This document shows positions 8,569-18,590 of a stretch of 64,000 bases of DNA, in pieces. Made by a program: the position numbers and the translations under genes. The notes beneath the pieces are model-generated. The model searched no databases. It had not been told where the DNA came from and saw only the letters and a program-made list of their open reading frames with translations. The stretch spans positions 434,001 to 498,000 of the forward strand of contig NZ_QICB01000002.1 of the NCBI RefSeq assembly GCF_003725295.1, read 5' to 3'. Origin of the DNA: Slackia faecicanis. GTDB lineage: Bacteria > Actinomycetota > Coriobacteriia > Coriobacteriales > Eggerthellaceae. Position 1 is the first letter of the stretch. The number at the start of each line of letters is the position of its first letter.

Positions 8569-8644
8569 TGGAGCGGACAACGGGGCTCGAACCCGCGACC
8601 CCAACCTTGGCAAGGTTGTGCTCTACCAACTGAGCCATGTCCGC
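8569..8644 (-). tRNA. tRNA-Gly (anticodon GCC)
   Basis: A complete 76-base cloverleaf including an encoded CCA. The acceptor stem is GCGGACA/TGTCCGC, the anticodon loop TTGCCAA, and the T arm contains GGTTCGAGC. A TACAAT -10-like hexamer lies upstream (8664-8669), and a terminator follows directly. The tRNA overlaps only the spurious upstream extension of the dnaX frame, not the gene. Confidence 0.97.
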
Positions 8645-8681
8645 ATTTGTGAAGCGAGGCGGTATTGTACCGGATCGAAGG

Positions 8682-9353
8682 CTATTCCGCCTGAGATTTT
8701 TTCTTTTTTCGCGCGTTCAGGCCTGCCTTCACCGCGCCGATGATCGCAGGCGCCACCGAAACGGCGACGATGCCCAACACGATGAGCTCGAAGTGCTCCT
8801 GAACGAAGGCGATGCCGCCGAAGAAGTAGCCCACCAGCACGAACGATGTGACCCAGGCGAAACCGCCGATGGCATTGAACAGCGTGAACTTGCCGAAATT
8901 CATATGGCCCGTGCCCGCGATGAACGGCGCGAACGTGCGGAAGAACGGCATGAAGCGCGTGATGACGATCGTAAGGCCGCCGTATTTCGCGAAGAAGTGG
9001 TCGAGCTTGGCCATGCGCTCGGGCGTGAGGGCCTTGACCTTGCCCGAATCGATGATGCGCGAACCGAAGAAACGCGCGATCCAGTAGTTCGAAGTATTGC
9101 CCAGGATGGCTGCCGCATAGAACACGAACAGTGTGGCCCACACGTTCAGTCCGCCGCCATCGGCCGAGAACACGCCTGCCGCGAACAGCAGCGAGTCGCC
9201 GGGAAGGAACGGGAAGAACACGAGGCCCGTTTCGACGAACACGATCAAGAACAACGGGCTGTACACCCACAAAGGACCGAGCGCGATGATCCAGCCCGCG
9301 ATGGCGGCGCGAGGATCGGAGAGCAGGTCGAGGAAGAACTGGATGATTTCCAT
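8682..9353 (-). CDS. DedA family membrane protein
   Basis: A 223-residue DedA/SNARE-associated (VTT domain) integral membrane protein; members act as lipid flippases or transporters and support membrane homeostasis. FFPFLPGDSLLFAAG near residues 45-60 and ITRFMPFFRTFAPFIAGTGHM near 130-150, with its conserved arginines, are family signatures, and the C-terminus is Lys-rich (RKKKKSQAE). The start at 9353 is supported by AAAGG five bases upstream. Upstream in-frame codons lie in the gap towards the SRP RNA and are not DedA-like. Substrate not predictable. Confidence 0.92.
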   Translation of the reverse strand: MEIIQFFLDLLSDPRAAIAGWIIALGPLWVYSPLFLIVFVETGLVFFPFLPGDSLLFAAGVFSADGGGLNVWATLFVFYAAAILGNTSNYWIARFFGSRIIDSGKVKALTPERMAKLDHFFAKYGGLTIVITRFMPFFRTFAPFIAGTGHMNFGKFTLFNAIGGFAWVTSFVLVGYFFGGIAFVQEHFELIVLGIVAVSVAPAIIGAVKAGLNARKKKKSQAE

Positions 9354-9403
9354 AAAAGCCTTTCGAATGGGCGGGCGAACCGCACGACAACGAGACAACC
9401 GCG

Positions 9404-9429
9404 AAAAAAGGCCGTACACAAGACGGCCT
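9404..9429 (-). terminator. Terminator of the SRP RNA
   Basis: Stem AGGCCGTC/GGCCGT-type hairpin followed on the minus strand by TTTTTT (A-run at 9404-9409). It lies 105 bases past the mature SRP RNA end. Confidence 0.75.
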
Positions 9430-9533
9430 GAGACATCCCGATTCGTGCAGCGCCTTTCCGGCGTCGTGCGCAAGGCGAGAGGTCTCAGGCCGTCGCGGCG
9501 TCGACATATGCGCCGGCGAAAGCCGGCTCAGTT

Positions 9534-9634
9534 GCCGCGGATAGGCATGGGCGCTCGTCAGCGGGCCCTTATGGCTGCTTCCTCCCGGACCTGACCAGGT
9601 TCGAACCATGGCGCCGCCCAGGCCCATCCGCGGC
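9534..9634 (-). ncRNA. ffs: 4.5S signal recognition particle RNA (small bacterial type)
   Basis: On the minus strand, ends GCCGCGGA (9627-9634) and TCCGCGGC (9534-9541) form the terminal stem. The apical domain holds the diagnostic CAGGTCCGG-GAGGAAGCAGCC asymmetric loop that binds Ffh. At about 100 nt it is the short form without an Alu domain. A TATACT -10 hexamer lies upstream at 9654-9659, which places transcription start about a dozen bases before the mature 5' end. Confidence 0.95.
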
Positions 9635-9794
9635 ACTGGTTTGCGACATCGGAAGTATACCCGAAATAGACGAAACGAAAGCGCGCGTCACGAAACCGTC
9701 ATTTGTGGAGGATTTTTTCTCACGCCGACCGCGGCGTATTCCCGTCGCCGCAAATCGAACGGAGCCCTGCCGCGCTCCCCCGCCGGAAAACGAA

Positions 9795-9825
9795 CGGGGC
9801 CGGAAGGCGTGCGCCCCCGACCCCG
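9795..9825 (-). terminator. Terminator after the sodium-coupled transporter
   Basis: A 9-bp stem (9817-9825 with 9795-9803, one G-U pair on the minus strand) follows the transporter stop by about 58 bases, with TTCGTTTTCC after it. Confidence 0.6.
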
Positions 9826-9882
9826 CTGTTGAAATCCTGCGTTCTATCGCGCTTTCGGCGAAACGCCGCCCGCACGATGCGC

Positions 9883-11220
9883 CTAACCGATGCCGCCGTA
9901 GAAGATACCCAGCACGATGACGACGGCGGTGATGCCCACGAACAAGTACTTCGTCATGGGCTCGAACCATGCGCCGATCTTTTTCTCGCGGCCGATCTGC
10001 GCCTGCCCCTTGGCGAAGTGCTTCGGGCAGACCCAGAAGAACATGATCGCGGCCAGAAGCGCACCCAACGGAATGGCATAGATGGAAACGGCATCCATCC
10101 ACGCGCTCACCGCGTCGCCGCTTTCGATGAACACTCCCACGCCGAACGCGACCGCAGCCACGATAGCCACGGCGCCCCAGCGCGGAAGATGCAGCTGCTC
10201 CTGCAACGCCTCGATCGGCGTTTCGAACAGGTTCACCAAGCTGGTGATCGCCGCGCAGGCGACGGCCAGGAAGAACACGAAGCAGAAGATGCCGCCCGCG
10301 GGCATTTCCTGGAACACCTGGGGAAGCGCGATGAACATCAGCGGAGGGCCGGACTGCGTATCCAGGCCGAATGCGAACACGGCGGGGACCACGATCATGG
10401 CGGAAAGCACCGCGGCGAGCGTGGAGAAGACCACGACGTTTTTGGCGGAAGAAACCACGTCGACGTCTTTTTTCAAGTAGCTGCCGTACACAAGCGTGCC
10501 GCTGCCCGCCAGCGACAGGCCGAAAAACGCCTGCCCGAGGGCGAACACCCACGTCTGCGGATTCGCAAGGGCGCTCCAGTCGGGAACGAACAGATACTTA
10601 TAGCCTTCGAAGGCGCCAGGCAGCATGGCCACGCGCACCAGCATGATCACGAACAGCACGAAGAACAGCGGCATCATGATCTTGTTGAGGCGCTCGATGC
10701 CGCGGGAGATGCCCAGCAGCATGACGGCAAAGGTGATGACAAGCGCCGCGGCATGGTATCCGACGCTGCCGAAATCGCTGGCCAGGCCGCCGAAATAGGC
10801 TCCCATGTCGGGCACCTGCAAAAGCGTGCCCGTACCCGAGGCCAGCAGGTACTTCAAAAACCAGCCGAGCACGACCGAATAGCCGATCGCGATGCCGAGC
10901 GATCCGAGCGTGGGAACGGCGCCGATGATCTTGCCCAACGGGCCGGAGTGCTTGACGCCGCGCATTTCAAGCGCCTTGGAAAACGCGCCCATGGGGCCGG
11001 TACCCATAGCGCGACCGAAAGCCATCTCGCCGATAACGCCGGTCAAGCCGAGCAGCACGACGAAAATCAGATACGGGATGAGAAACGCCGCACCGCCCAT
11101 TTCGGCAACGCGGTACGGGAAAAGCCAGATGGCGCTCATACCGACGGCCGAACCGATGCAGGCGATGATGAACGCCGTGCGCGACGTGAACGAATCGCGC
11201 GAAGAGGATGATGTTGCCAT
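9883..11220 (-). CDS. Neurotransmitter:sodium symporter family transporter, probable tryptophan importer
   Basis: An integral membrane Na+-coupled amino-acid transporter of the NSS/SNF family, 445 residues with about 11-12 hydrophobic segments. The first membrane helix carries the diagnostic IGSAVGMSAIWLFPY stretch (compare the GNVWRFPY-like sodium-site motif), followed by GGAAFLIPYL. The start MATSSSSRDSF is supported by AAGGA upstream. NSS members import Trp, Tyr, Leu and others. Specificity cannot be read from the protein, but the leader upstream contains three consecutive Trp codons and a terminator, which points to tryptophan (TnaT-like). Monocistronic, with its own terminator. Confidence 0.93.
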   Translation of the reverse strand: MATSSSSRDSFTSRTAFIIACIGSAVGMSAIWLFPYRVAEMGGAAFLIPYLIFVVLLGLTGVIGEMAFGRAMGTGPMGAFSKALEMRGVKHSGPLGKIIGAVPTLGSLGIAIGYSVVLGWFLKYLLASGTGTLLQVPDMGAYFGGLASDFGSVGYHAAALVITFAVMLLGISRGIERLNKIMMPLFFVLFVIMLVRVAMLPGAFEGYKYLFVPDWSALANPQTWVFALGQAFFGLSLAGSGTLVYGSYLKKDVDVVSSAKNVVVFSTLAAVLSAMIVVPAVFAFGLDTQSGPPLMFIALPQVFQEMPAGGIFCFVFFLAVACAAITSLVNLFETPIEALQEQLHLPRWGAVAIVAAVAFGVGVFIESGDAVSAWMDAVSIYAIPLGALLAAIMFFWVCPKHFAKGQAQIGREKKIGAWFEPMTKYLFVGITAVVIVLGIFYGGIG

Positions 11221-11280
11221 GCGTTGAATTCCTTCCATAGAGCCCCGATGGTTCGGGGAAGATCCGCCCTTGCGGGCTCG

Positions 11281-11307
11281 AAAAAGGGCCCCGGTCGCCC
11301 GGAGCCC
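11281..11307 (-). terminator. Attenuator terminator ahead of the transporter
   Basis: A 9-bp GC-rich stem (11299-11307 with 11286-11294, one G-U pair) with a four-base loop is followed on the minus strand by five T. It stands between the Trp leader peptide and the transporter start at 11220, so it would stop transcription before the gene unless an alternative pairing forms (11334-11342 with 11302-11311). Confidence 0.8.
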
Positions 11308-11326
11308 TTCGTTCATTCGATGAGAA

Positions 11327-11372
11327 AACGTGACGAAAGCTCTCGATCGACCGATCGGTTACAAGCCACGCC
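11327..11372 (-). promoter_or_regulatory. Antiterminator and competing pairing region of the Trp attenuator
   Basis: GAGCTTTCG (minus strand, 11334-11342) can pair with CGAAGGGCTC (11302-11311), nine pairs with one bulge, which uses up the 5' arm of the terminator. A preceding segment GGCGTGGC (11365-11372), at the last Trp codon, can pair with GTCACGTT (11327-11334), which would block the antiterminator. A ribosome stalled on the Trp codons would cover the first segment and favour readthrough. Paired by hand only. Confidence 0.55.
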
Positions 11373-11427
11373 ACCACCATGCCCGAGAAGAAGCGATCGA
11401 AGAGAACACATTGGATGCCTGGTTCAT
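11359..11427 (-). CDS. Leader peptide with three tandem Trp codons
   Basis: A 22-codon reading frame starting MNQASNVFSS and ending AWWWRGL, stop TAA. AAAGGAG lies five bases before the ATG, a strong ribosome-binding site. Tryptophan is rare, so three consecutive TGG codons in a short leader, followed by a terminator and then a transporter gene, match ribosome-stalling attenuators such as trpL. A perfect 7-1-7 dyad (GCCGGAC-T-GTCCGGC, 11453-11467) lies just upstream of the Shine-Dalgarno and may be an operator or a 5' hairpin. Confidence 0.8.
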   Translation of the reverse strand: MNQASNVFSSIASSRAWWWRGL

Positions 11428-11668
11428 TACGACTCCTTTCGGACGGTCATGCGCCGGACTGTCCGGCTACGCTCTGTGGAATGGAAGCGACGTTCGCTGT
11501 GTCGCTTTTCCGTATGGCGGCACTTTATCACAAGATAGTGACTGAGTGCGCGGCAAATGCCCATATTGTCGAGCGCGAAGACGAACGGATTGCGAAACGC
11601 CGCCGTTCCTATGCAACGCCCGGCCGCCGCACGCTTCCGTGTGACGAAAGTAACAGGACGATAGCGCA

Positions 11669-11695
11669 TTAGCACTCTTGCTTGCAGAGTGCTAA
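11669..11695. promoter_or_regulatory. CIRCE operator (HrcA site)
   Basis: TTAGCACTC-N9-GAGTGCTAA, a perfect match to the CIRCE consensus, binding site of the heat-shock repressor HrcA. It overlaps the -35 box of the hsp20 promoter. No hrcA gene is in the window. Confidence 0.97.
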
Positions 11696-11710
11696 ACGGG
11701 AGCCTATAGT
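11682..11710 (+). promoter_or_regulatory. Sigma-70-type promoter of hsp20
   Basis: TTGCAG (11682-11687), a 17-base spacer and TATAGT (11705-11710). The right arm of CIRCE lies inside the spacer, so HrcA would block polymerase directly. Confidence 0.8.
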
Positions 11711-11806
11711 GCATCTTGTAAACAGAAACGACGAGCGGATGCGAGCATATCCCGCAACGAGAAAACCCTTACGAGAAGGCATCCGCCCCACAGACAGGAG
11801 ATGACC

Positions 11807-12250
11807 ATGATGCTGGTTCCCGCACGCAAAAACGATTTCTTCGCCGACTTCCTGAGCGACCCCTTCGACGTGTTCGGCGGCCGCCCGCAAGCAAAGCAAG
11901 CCATGCCCGCCATGATGAAGACCGACATCCTGGAAACCGAAAAGGCCTACGAATTCGACATCGACCTTCCCGGCTTCAAGAAGGAAAACGTCCACGCGGA
12001 GCTGCAGGACGGCTACCTCACCATTCAGGCGAGCATCGAATCTGAAGCCCAGGAAAAAGGGGAAAACGGCACGTACCTGCGCAAAGAGCGCTTTACCGGC
12101 AGCTGCCGCCGCAGCTTCTATGTGGGCGAGGATATTTCCGAAGACGACATCCGCGCCAAGTTCGAAGACGGCATCCTGCGTATCGTCGTTCCGAAGAAGG
12201 AACTTCCCGCCCCCGAAGACGCCAAAAGGCTCATCTCCATCGAAGGCTAG
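11807..12250 (+). CDS. Hsp20/alpha-crystallin small heat-shock protein
   Basis: An ATP-independent holdase chaperone, 147 residues. The N-terminus has the AMMLVPA-like start and FLSDPFDVF; the alpha-crystallin domain spans about 38-138 with DIDLPGFKKENVHAELQDGYLTI-like strands, the SCRRSFYVGEDI segment and KFEDGILRIVVPKK at the end. The start at 11807 is preferred over the ATG six bases earlier, because GGAG directly abuts the earlier ATG but sits six bases before this one. A CIRCE-overlapped promoter lies upstream and a terminator downstream. Confidence 0.93.
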   Translation: MMLVPARKNDFFADFLSDPFDVFGGRPQAKQAMPAMMKTDILETEKAYEFDIDLPGFKKENVHAELQDGYLTIQASIESEAQEKGENGTYLRKERFTGSCRRSFYVGEDISEDDIRAKFEDGILRIVVPKKELPAPEDAKRLISIEG

Positions 12251-12290
12251 ACGAGTCCATCCGCCTTCCCCGCCCTATATTGCACCAAAC

Positions 12291-12318
12291 GGAAAAGGAG
12301 CCGGTCGGCTCCTTTTCC
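12291..12318 (+). terminator. Terminator after hsp20
   Basis: GGAAAAGGAGCCG-GT-CGGCTCCTTTTCC, a 13-bp perfect stem ending in a T-rich arm. Confidence 0.85.
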
Positions 12319-12427
12319 TTACATACGCGTGTCGACAAGGCGAACGCATGGTCCCGGCCGAACTCAGGACCATGCGCCGGACAATCGCCGCGATGCTCGC
12401 GGACGGCTTGCCTCGACCTGTAAAAGA

Positions 12428-12443
12428 CGGCCGTTACAGGCCG
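12428..12443 (-). terminator. Weak terminator-like hairpin after ppx/gppA
   Basis: Stem CGGCC/GGCCG, six-base loop, followed on the minus strand by TCTTTTA. It overlaps the very end of the gene. Confidence 0.45.
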
Positions 12444-13345
12444 CTTTCGAGAATGCGGTCGACCAGATATCCCTCACGCACGCCGTTGCTGCAGACATGC
12501 AAGCTCTCCGCATCGAAATCGTCGAACAGCTCCGTCAGAATGGCAAGGCCGCACGCGATGGTATGCACGCGCTCGGGCGCGATGTGCAGCACGGCGTCCA
12601 AAAACGCGCGGCGACGCTCGAATATGTCTTCGACCAGGCGGTGCACGTCGTCGTGCGTCATATCCTTATCGGACGCGCCCCCGCCCAGATGCGCGTTCAC
12701 CTGGGCCAGCGCACGAATGCTGCCGCCGACGCCGAACAAGCGGCGCACGCGATATTCGGCCATGCCGTGCGCGTCCGCTTCGAGCAGCGCGTGCACTTCG
12801 CCCTGGATCGCCGCGAACTCGTCTTCGGTCGGCATGATGTCGGAAACATAGCGGCGATACGAAGAAAGCGAGCCCAGCGGCAGACTCGCGCGCATGACGT
12901 CTTTGGAGTCGGCGATCAGCGTGACCTCGGACGAACCGCCGCCGATATCCACCAGCACGCCGTTGGCCAGCGCGTCTTTCGACGACGCGCCGACGAAGCC
13001 CAGATGCGCCTCGTCCTCTTCGGACAGAAGCGCGATCGTGCAATCGGCCCTGTCTTCGATCGCCGCGATCGCCTGCTCGCTATTGTCGATATTGCGCAGC
13101 ACCGCCGTGGCGAACACGTCGACGCGCACCGGCTTGAGATACGACGCGCGCTTCAGGCATTTCTTCACGCACTCCGCCGCGACCTCGATGCCCTCGTCCG
13201 TCAGCACGCCGTCGGACACGTACGCCGCCAAGCCCGCCATGCTCTTGCGGTTCAGGATCGTCTTGAATTTCTTGCCGTCGGCGGAAACATCGTACACGCA
13301 CAGGCGAACCGTGTTCGATCCAACGTCGATGACGCCGTAGTTCAT
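12434..13345 (-). CDS. Ppx/GppA family phosphatase
   Basis: A 303-residue exopolyphosphatase or pppGpp 5'-phosphohydrolase of the ASKHA ATPase fold. The phosphate-binding loops DVGSNTVRL (7-15) and DIGGGSSEV (133-141) are clear, as is GVGGSIRALAQ near residue 210. It is the short form without the C-terminal HD-like domain of E. coli Ppx (about 510 residues). Whether it acts on polyphosphate or on pppGpp cannot be told. A RelA/SpoT gene lies in the same window but is not linked. Confidence 0.9.
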   Translation of the reverse strand: MNYGVIDVGSNTVRLCVYDVSADGKKFKTILNRKSMAGLAAYVSDGVLTDEGIEVAAECVKKCLKRASYLKPVRVDVFATAVLRNIDNSEQAIAAIEDRADCTIALLSEEDEAHLGFVGASSKDALANGVLVDIGGGSSEVTLIADSKDVMRASLPLGSLSSYRRYVSDIMPTEDEFAAIQGEVHALLEADAHGMAEYRVRRLFGVGGSIRALAQVNAHLGGGASDKDMTHDDVHRLVEDIFERRRAFLDAVLHIAPERVHTIACGLAILTELFDDFDAESLHVCSNGVREGYLVDRILESGL

Positions 13346-13370
13346 AAACGCGACCTCGCTATCTCAGAAG

Positions 13371-13393
13371 AAAAGCCCGCGAGGCGAGCTTTT
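13371..13393 (-). terminator. Terminator after endonuclease IV gene
   Basis: Stem AAAAGCCCGC/GCGAGCTTTT, fully paired on the minus strand with one G-U, ending in TTTTCTTCT. It lies between nfo and ppx/gppA. Confidence 0.75.
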
Positions 13394-13504
13394 CGTTTCA
13401 ATACGATCATCTCAGTATAGCCGGCCGCGCAGCCGATGCAGGCGGCGTATGTAAAGCCCGCGTCAAATCATGCGGCGCGAAACGGCCGGAGCAATGCGAC
13501 GCCT

Positions 13505-14335
13505 TTATCGCTGCAGGCCGCGCAGAAGCTCGATTTCCTTCGCATAGCCCGGCAGCTCGTTCGGCGTTTCCAGGATGAACGGCAGGTCGCGCAGCGCCGG
13601 ATGGTTCACGATGCGCTCGAAGGCCTCGATGCCGATGTATCCCTCGCCGATGACCTCGTGGCGGTCTTTATGCGCCCCGCACGGATTCTTGCTGTCGTTG
13701 ATATGCACGGCGCGCAGGCGGTCGATGCCGAGCACGCGGTCGAATTCCTCCAACACGCCGTCGAGGTCGTTGACGATATCGTAGCCCGCATCGTGGACAT
13801 GGCACGTGTCCAGGCACACGCCCATATGGTCGGACAGCTCGACGCGGTCGATGATCGCGGCGAGCTCTTCGAAACTGCGGCCGACCTCGGTCCCCTTGCC
13901 CGCCATGGTTTCGAGCAGCACCGTGGTGGTCTGCTCGGGAGCGAGCACCTCGTTGAGCACCTCGGCGATCATGGCGATGCCCGCCTCGGCGCCCTGTTTG
14001 ACGTGGCTTCCCGGATGGAAGTTGTAATAGCTATGCGGCGTGAACTCCATGCGACGCAAGTCGTCGGCCATGGCTTCGCGCGCGAACTGCCTGGCGTGCG
14101 GCTTGTCCGAACAGCAATTCAGCGTATACGGGGCATGCGCGACCAGCGTGCCGAACGATTCGGCCTCCATCCACGCCTTCAGCTCGGCGGCATCTTCGGG
14201 ATCGATCGCCTTCGCCGAACCCCCGCGCGGGTTGCGCGTGAAAAACGCGAACGTGTTCGCCCCGATCGACGAGGCGGTCTTGCCCATGGCGAGAAAACCC
14301 TTCGACGAAGAAAGGTGGCATCCGATAGTAAGCAT
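13505..14335 (-). CDS. nfo: Endonuclease IV (AP endonuclease)
   Basis: Zinc-dependent apurinic/apyrimidinic endonuclease for base-excision repair, 276 residues. The zinc-ligand signatures appear in order: HAPYTLN near residue 75, [10 protein letters not shown] near 150, [13 protein letters not shown] near 185, and [17 protein letters not shown] near 220, followed by GEGYIG. The start [13 protein letters not shown] matches the family; the open frame extends 90 codons upstream without homology. AAGGA lies upstream of the start. Confidence 0.95.
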   Translation of the reverse strand: MLTIGCHLSSSKGFLAMGKTASSIGANTFAFFTRNPRGGSAKAIDPEDAAELKAWMEAESFGTLVAHAPYTLNCCSDKPHARQFAREAMADDLRRMEFTPHSYYNFHPGSHVKQGAEAGIAMIAEVLNEVLAPEQTTTVLLETMAGKGTEVGRSFEELAAIIDRVELSDHMGVCLDTCHVHDAGYDIVNDLDGVLEEFDRVLGIDRLRAVHINDSKNPCGAHKDRHEVIGEGYIGIEAFERIVNHPALRDLPFILETPNELPGYAKEIELLRGLQR

Positions 14336-14676
14336 GGCGCATCCGTCCTTCCACGGTGTAATGGCACCTCTGACGTAACATTGATCGCCTGGCATTATAG
14401 CGAAGCGAACGAGCGCCGCCGTATGAAGGCGCCGAGCTTCACACGGCGGCGAAAAACCGGAGCCCGCGCGGCATCGGCCCTCGTGCGGCGACGGCTCGAC
14501 GCGACCCTTCGCCGCACGGCCCGCGCGCCGCCTATCTGTGGCGAAGCCGTGCGCGAGCACCACCCAACCTGACGGTTCGTTGACGAACGCGCCACGCAGC
14601 CGCAACGATCCGCGCGGGCCGCTTGAAGCGCGAAGCGGCGGCGTTCATAGTGGATGCATCGACGAAAGGACGAATC
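14336..14676. other. Divergent intergenic region between nfo and a small membrane protein gene
   Basis: A GC-rich 341-base gap between two genes transcribed away from each other. Both promoters should lie here. I see no convincing hexamer pair, RNA gene or repeat. Confidence 0.4.
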
Positions 14677-15015
14677 ATGAAAGCGACGAATTCCCCCGTA
14701 TCCGAAGCGTACGTCATCGAACGCGACGGCTCGAAGACCGCCGTGCCCATCGGATTCGCCGACGAAAAGCCGCGCGGCCGCCGCGCGAACCCCTCCGCAG
14801 GCCCTTACGGCGCGCAAACCGCATCGGGCCCCGGCTTCGCGGGACGCGCCTGCTATTCGAACGGCCAGGCGGCCGCCATGCCGCGCCGAGGCCTGCACCT
14901 GGGACGACGCGCCCTGGGCGTGCTTTTCGTCCTGATCGGCCTACCCATGCTGATCTTGCCGGGACCCGGCTTGGCCCTGGTCGGCCTGGGCCTGCTCATG
15001 ATCGCCATGCCGTAA
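14677..15015 (+). CDS. Small PGPGW-type transmembrane protein
   Basis: A 112-residue protein of unknown function. The C-terminal third is one hydrophobic hairpin with LPGPGLALVGLGLLMIAMP, which matches the motif that names the PGPGW putative transmembrane family. The N-terminal two thirds are hydrophilic and Gly/Arg/Pro-rich. The start is supported by GAAAGGA six bases upstream; an in-frame ATG 18 codons earlier lacks this. It faces aspS with a shared terminator between them. Confidence 0.65.
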   Translation: MKATNSPVSEAYVIERDGSKTAVPIGFADEKPRGRRANPSAGPYGAQTASGPGFAGRACYSNGQAAAMPRRGLHLGRRALGVLFVLIGLPMLILPGPGLALVGLGLLMIAMP

Positions 15016-15091
15016 CCGCCGCGCCCTGGCATCCTGGCCGCCCTTCGCCGATCCCCTCCTTGCGACGCTATCGTGGCGCGCCGCATAAACG

Positions 15092-15124
15092 AAAAGAACC
15101 CGCTGTCGAAAAGCGGGTTCTTTT
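15092..15124. terminator. Bidirectional terminator between convergent genes
   Basis: AAAAGAACCCGCT-N5-AAGCGGGTTCTTTT with A- and T-rich arms that work in both directions. It separates the small membrane protein (+) from aspS (-). Confidence 0.85.
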
Positions 15125-15172
15125 ACATTCTCGGGATATGCGCCGACGCGAGCGTCGGCATGCGATGCGCGG

Positions 15173-16951
<1,779 letters not shown>

Positions 16952-16959
16952 GTGCTTTC

Positions 16960-18354
16960 TTACTCCTTATCGTCATTCTCGAAAGAGAACACAGCATCAA
17001 TATTGACGGGCGTCGAGCCGCTGCCGACGAGCTGGCCGCCGAACTGGGACAGCAGACGCTTGGCGGCGTCGATGTCGACCAGCTTCTCGGTGTGCTTCTG
17101 CATGCTGCGGATGCGCGCCTTGCCCTGGGCGAGCTCGTCGGGGCCCAGGATGACCACGACGCGCGCGCCGATCTTGTCGGCCATCTTGAACTGGCTCTTC
17201 AGGCTTTTGCCCTGGTGGTCCATCTCGACGCAGAGGCCGGCGTCGCGCGCGGCGCACACCAGGTCGAACGCCGCGGGGCGCACGGACTGGTCGACGCAGG
17301 CGATGTAGCCGTCGACGCGCTTGGAGCCTTCGCTCAAGGCGCCGGCCGCTTCCAGCGCGAGCACCATGCGCTCGAAGCCGAGCGCGAATCCGAGACCCGG
17401 CGTCGGGCGGCCGCCCACCGTTTCGGCGAGGCCGTCGTAGCGCCCGCCGCCACCGATGGCGCTCTGCGAGCCCATGCCCTCGGTGACCTGCACCTCGAAC
17501 ACCGTGCGCGTGTAATAGTCGAGGCCGCGCACCAGCGTGGGGTCTTCGACGTACGAGATTCCCGCCGCATCGAGCAGCGCCTTCACGCTTTCATAGTGGG
17601 CGCGGCAATCGTCGCACAGGTGGTCGACGATCTTCGGCGCGGCCTCCATGACGTGCGCGCAGTTCTCGTTCTTGCAATCGAAGGCGCGCAGCGGGTTGGT
17701 GTCGGCGCGACGGCGGCACTCCTCGCACATCTCGTCTTCGTGGGCGAGGATGAATTCGCGGACGCTTTCGCGATAGGCGGGACGGCAGGCGTCGTCGCCC
17801 ATCGAGTTGATGAGCAGGCGCATGTTCTTAGCGGGCACGCCCATGACCTCGAAGAAGCGCATGAGCATGATGATCATCTCGGCATCGGCGGTGGGCTCGG
17901 AAGCGCCCAAGCATTCGACGCCGATCTGGTGGAACTGGCGCAGGCGGCCCTTCTGGGGACGCTCGGCGCGAAACATCGGGCCCGCGTAGAACAGCTTCGC
18001 GGGCGCGGCGCCCTGCTCGACCAGGTTGTGCTGCACCACCGCGCGCACGACGCCCGCCGTGCCTTCGGGACGCAGCGAAAGCTTCTGCTTCGCCTTGAGG
18101 CCGGCGTCGGAGCCGGCGGCCAGGGCGCGCTTGTAGTTCTCGCCGCTGCGGACGACGAACATCTCCTTGCCCACGACGTCGGTCGCTTCGCCGATGCCGT
18201 GCGTGAACACCTCGGTCAGCTCGAACAGAGGCGTATCGATCGGCTCGTAGCCATACGTGGAGAACAGCTTCGCCGCGGTGTCGGTCGTCGTGCGCCACAG
18301 GCGCGCGACGGCGGGGAGCATATCGGCGGTTCCCTCGGGTGCGTTGTAGGGCAT
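16960..18354 (-). CDS. hisS: Histidyl-tRNA synthetase
   Basis: Class II synthetase, 464 residues. The start [14 protein letters not shown] is family-like and AAGGA lies five bases before it; the frame is open 87 codons further upstream without homology. Motif 2 [17 protein letters not shown] lies near residue 120, the histidine-specific [12 protein letters not shown] near 260, and motif 3 [11 protein letters not shown] near 320. A CEEC/CKNENC/CDDC cysteine set occurs between about 190 and 235, common in this HisRS type. First gene of hisS-aspS. Confidence 0.96.
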   Translation of the reverse strand: MPYNAPEGTADMLPAVARLWRTTTDTAAKLFSTYGYEPIDTPLFELTEVFTHGIGEATDVVGKEMFVVRSGENYKRALAAGSDAGLKAKQKLSLRPEGTAGVVRAVVQHNLVEQGAAPAKLFYAGPMFRAERPQKGRLRQFHQIGVECLGASEPTADAEMIIMLMRFFEVMGVPAKNMRLLINSMGDDACRPAYRESVREFILAHEDEMCEECRRRADTNPLRAFDCKNENCAHVMEAAPKIVDHLCDDCRAHYESVKALLDAAGISYVEDPTLVRGLDYYTRTVFEVQVTEGMGSQSAIGGGGRYDGLAETVGGRPTPGLGFALGFERMVLALEAAGALSEGSKRVDGYIACVDQSVRPAAFDLVCAARDAGLCVEMDHQGKSLKSQFKMADKIGARVVVILGPDELAQGKARIRSMQKHTEKLVDIDAAKRLLSQFGGQLVGSGSTPVNIDAVFSFENDDKE

Positions 18355-18531
18355 GGTAATCCTTTGCGACGTGGCGTTATTCGTAACGCGATATTTTATC
18401 ACCACCGCGGCTTCGAACGAAACCGCATCGGGCGCAAACGCGAAAGAAGCAAAACGGCCCCTGGAGCGCCAGGCCTGGCACCGGCCCCCGGGGCAAGCAA
18501 GCCTCCCGCCCCGGGCTTCGCCTTCGACCCG

Positions 18532-18562
18532 AAAAGCGGGGCGGCCCGCAAGCCGCCCCGCT
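18532..18562 (-). terminator. Terminator after the M16C peptidase
   Basis: A 12-bp GC-rich stem (AAGCGGGGCGGC with its complement), followed by TTTTCG on the minus strand, just past the peptidase stop. Confidence 0.75.
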
Positions 18563-18590
18563 TCGGCGCGGTGGAAAACGCGGCCGCCCG

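Noticed and set aside
14623-14676. Earlier ATG for the PGPGW-type gene
   Set aside because: There is no ribosome-binding site, and GAAAGGA sits correctly before ATG 14677.
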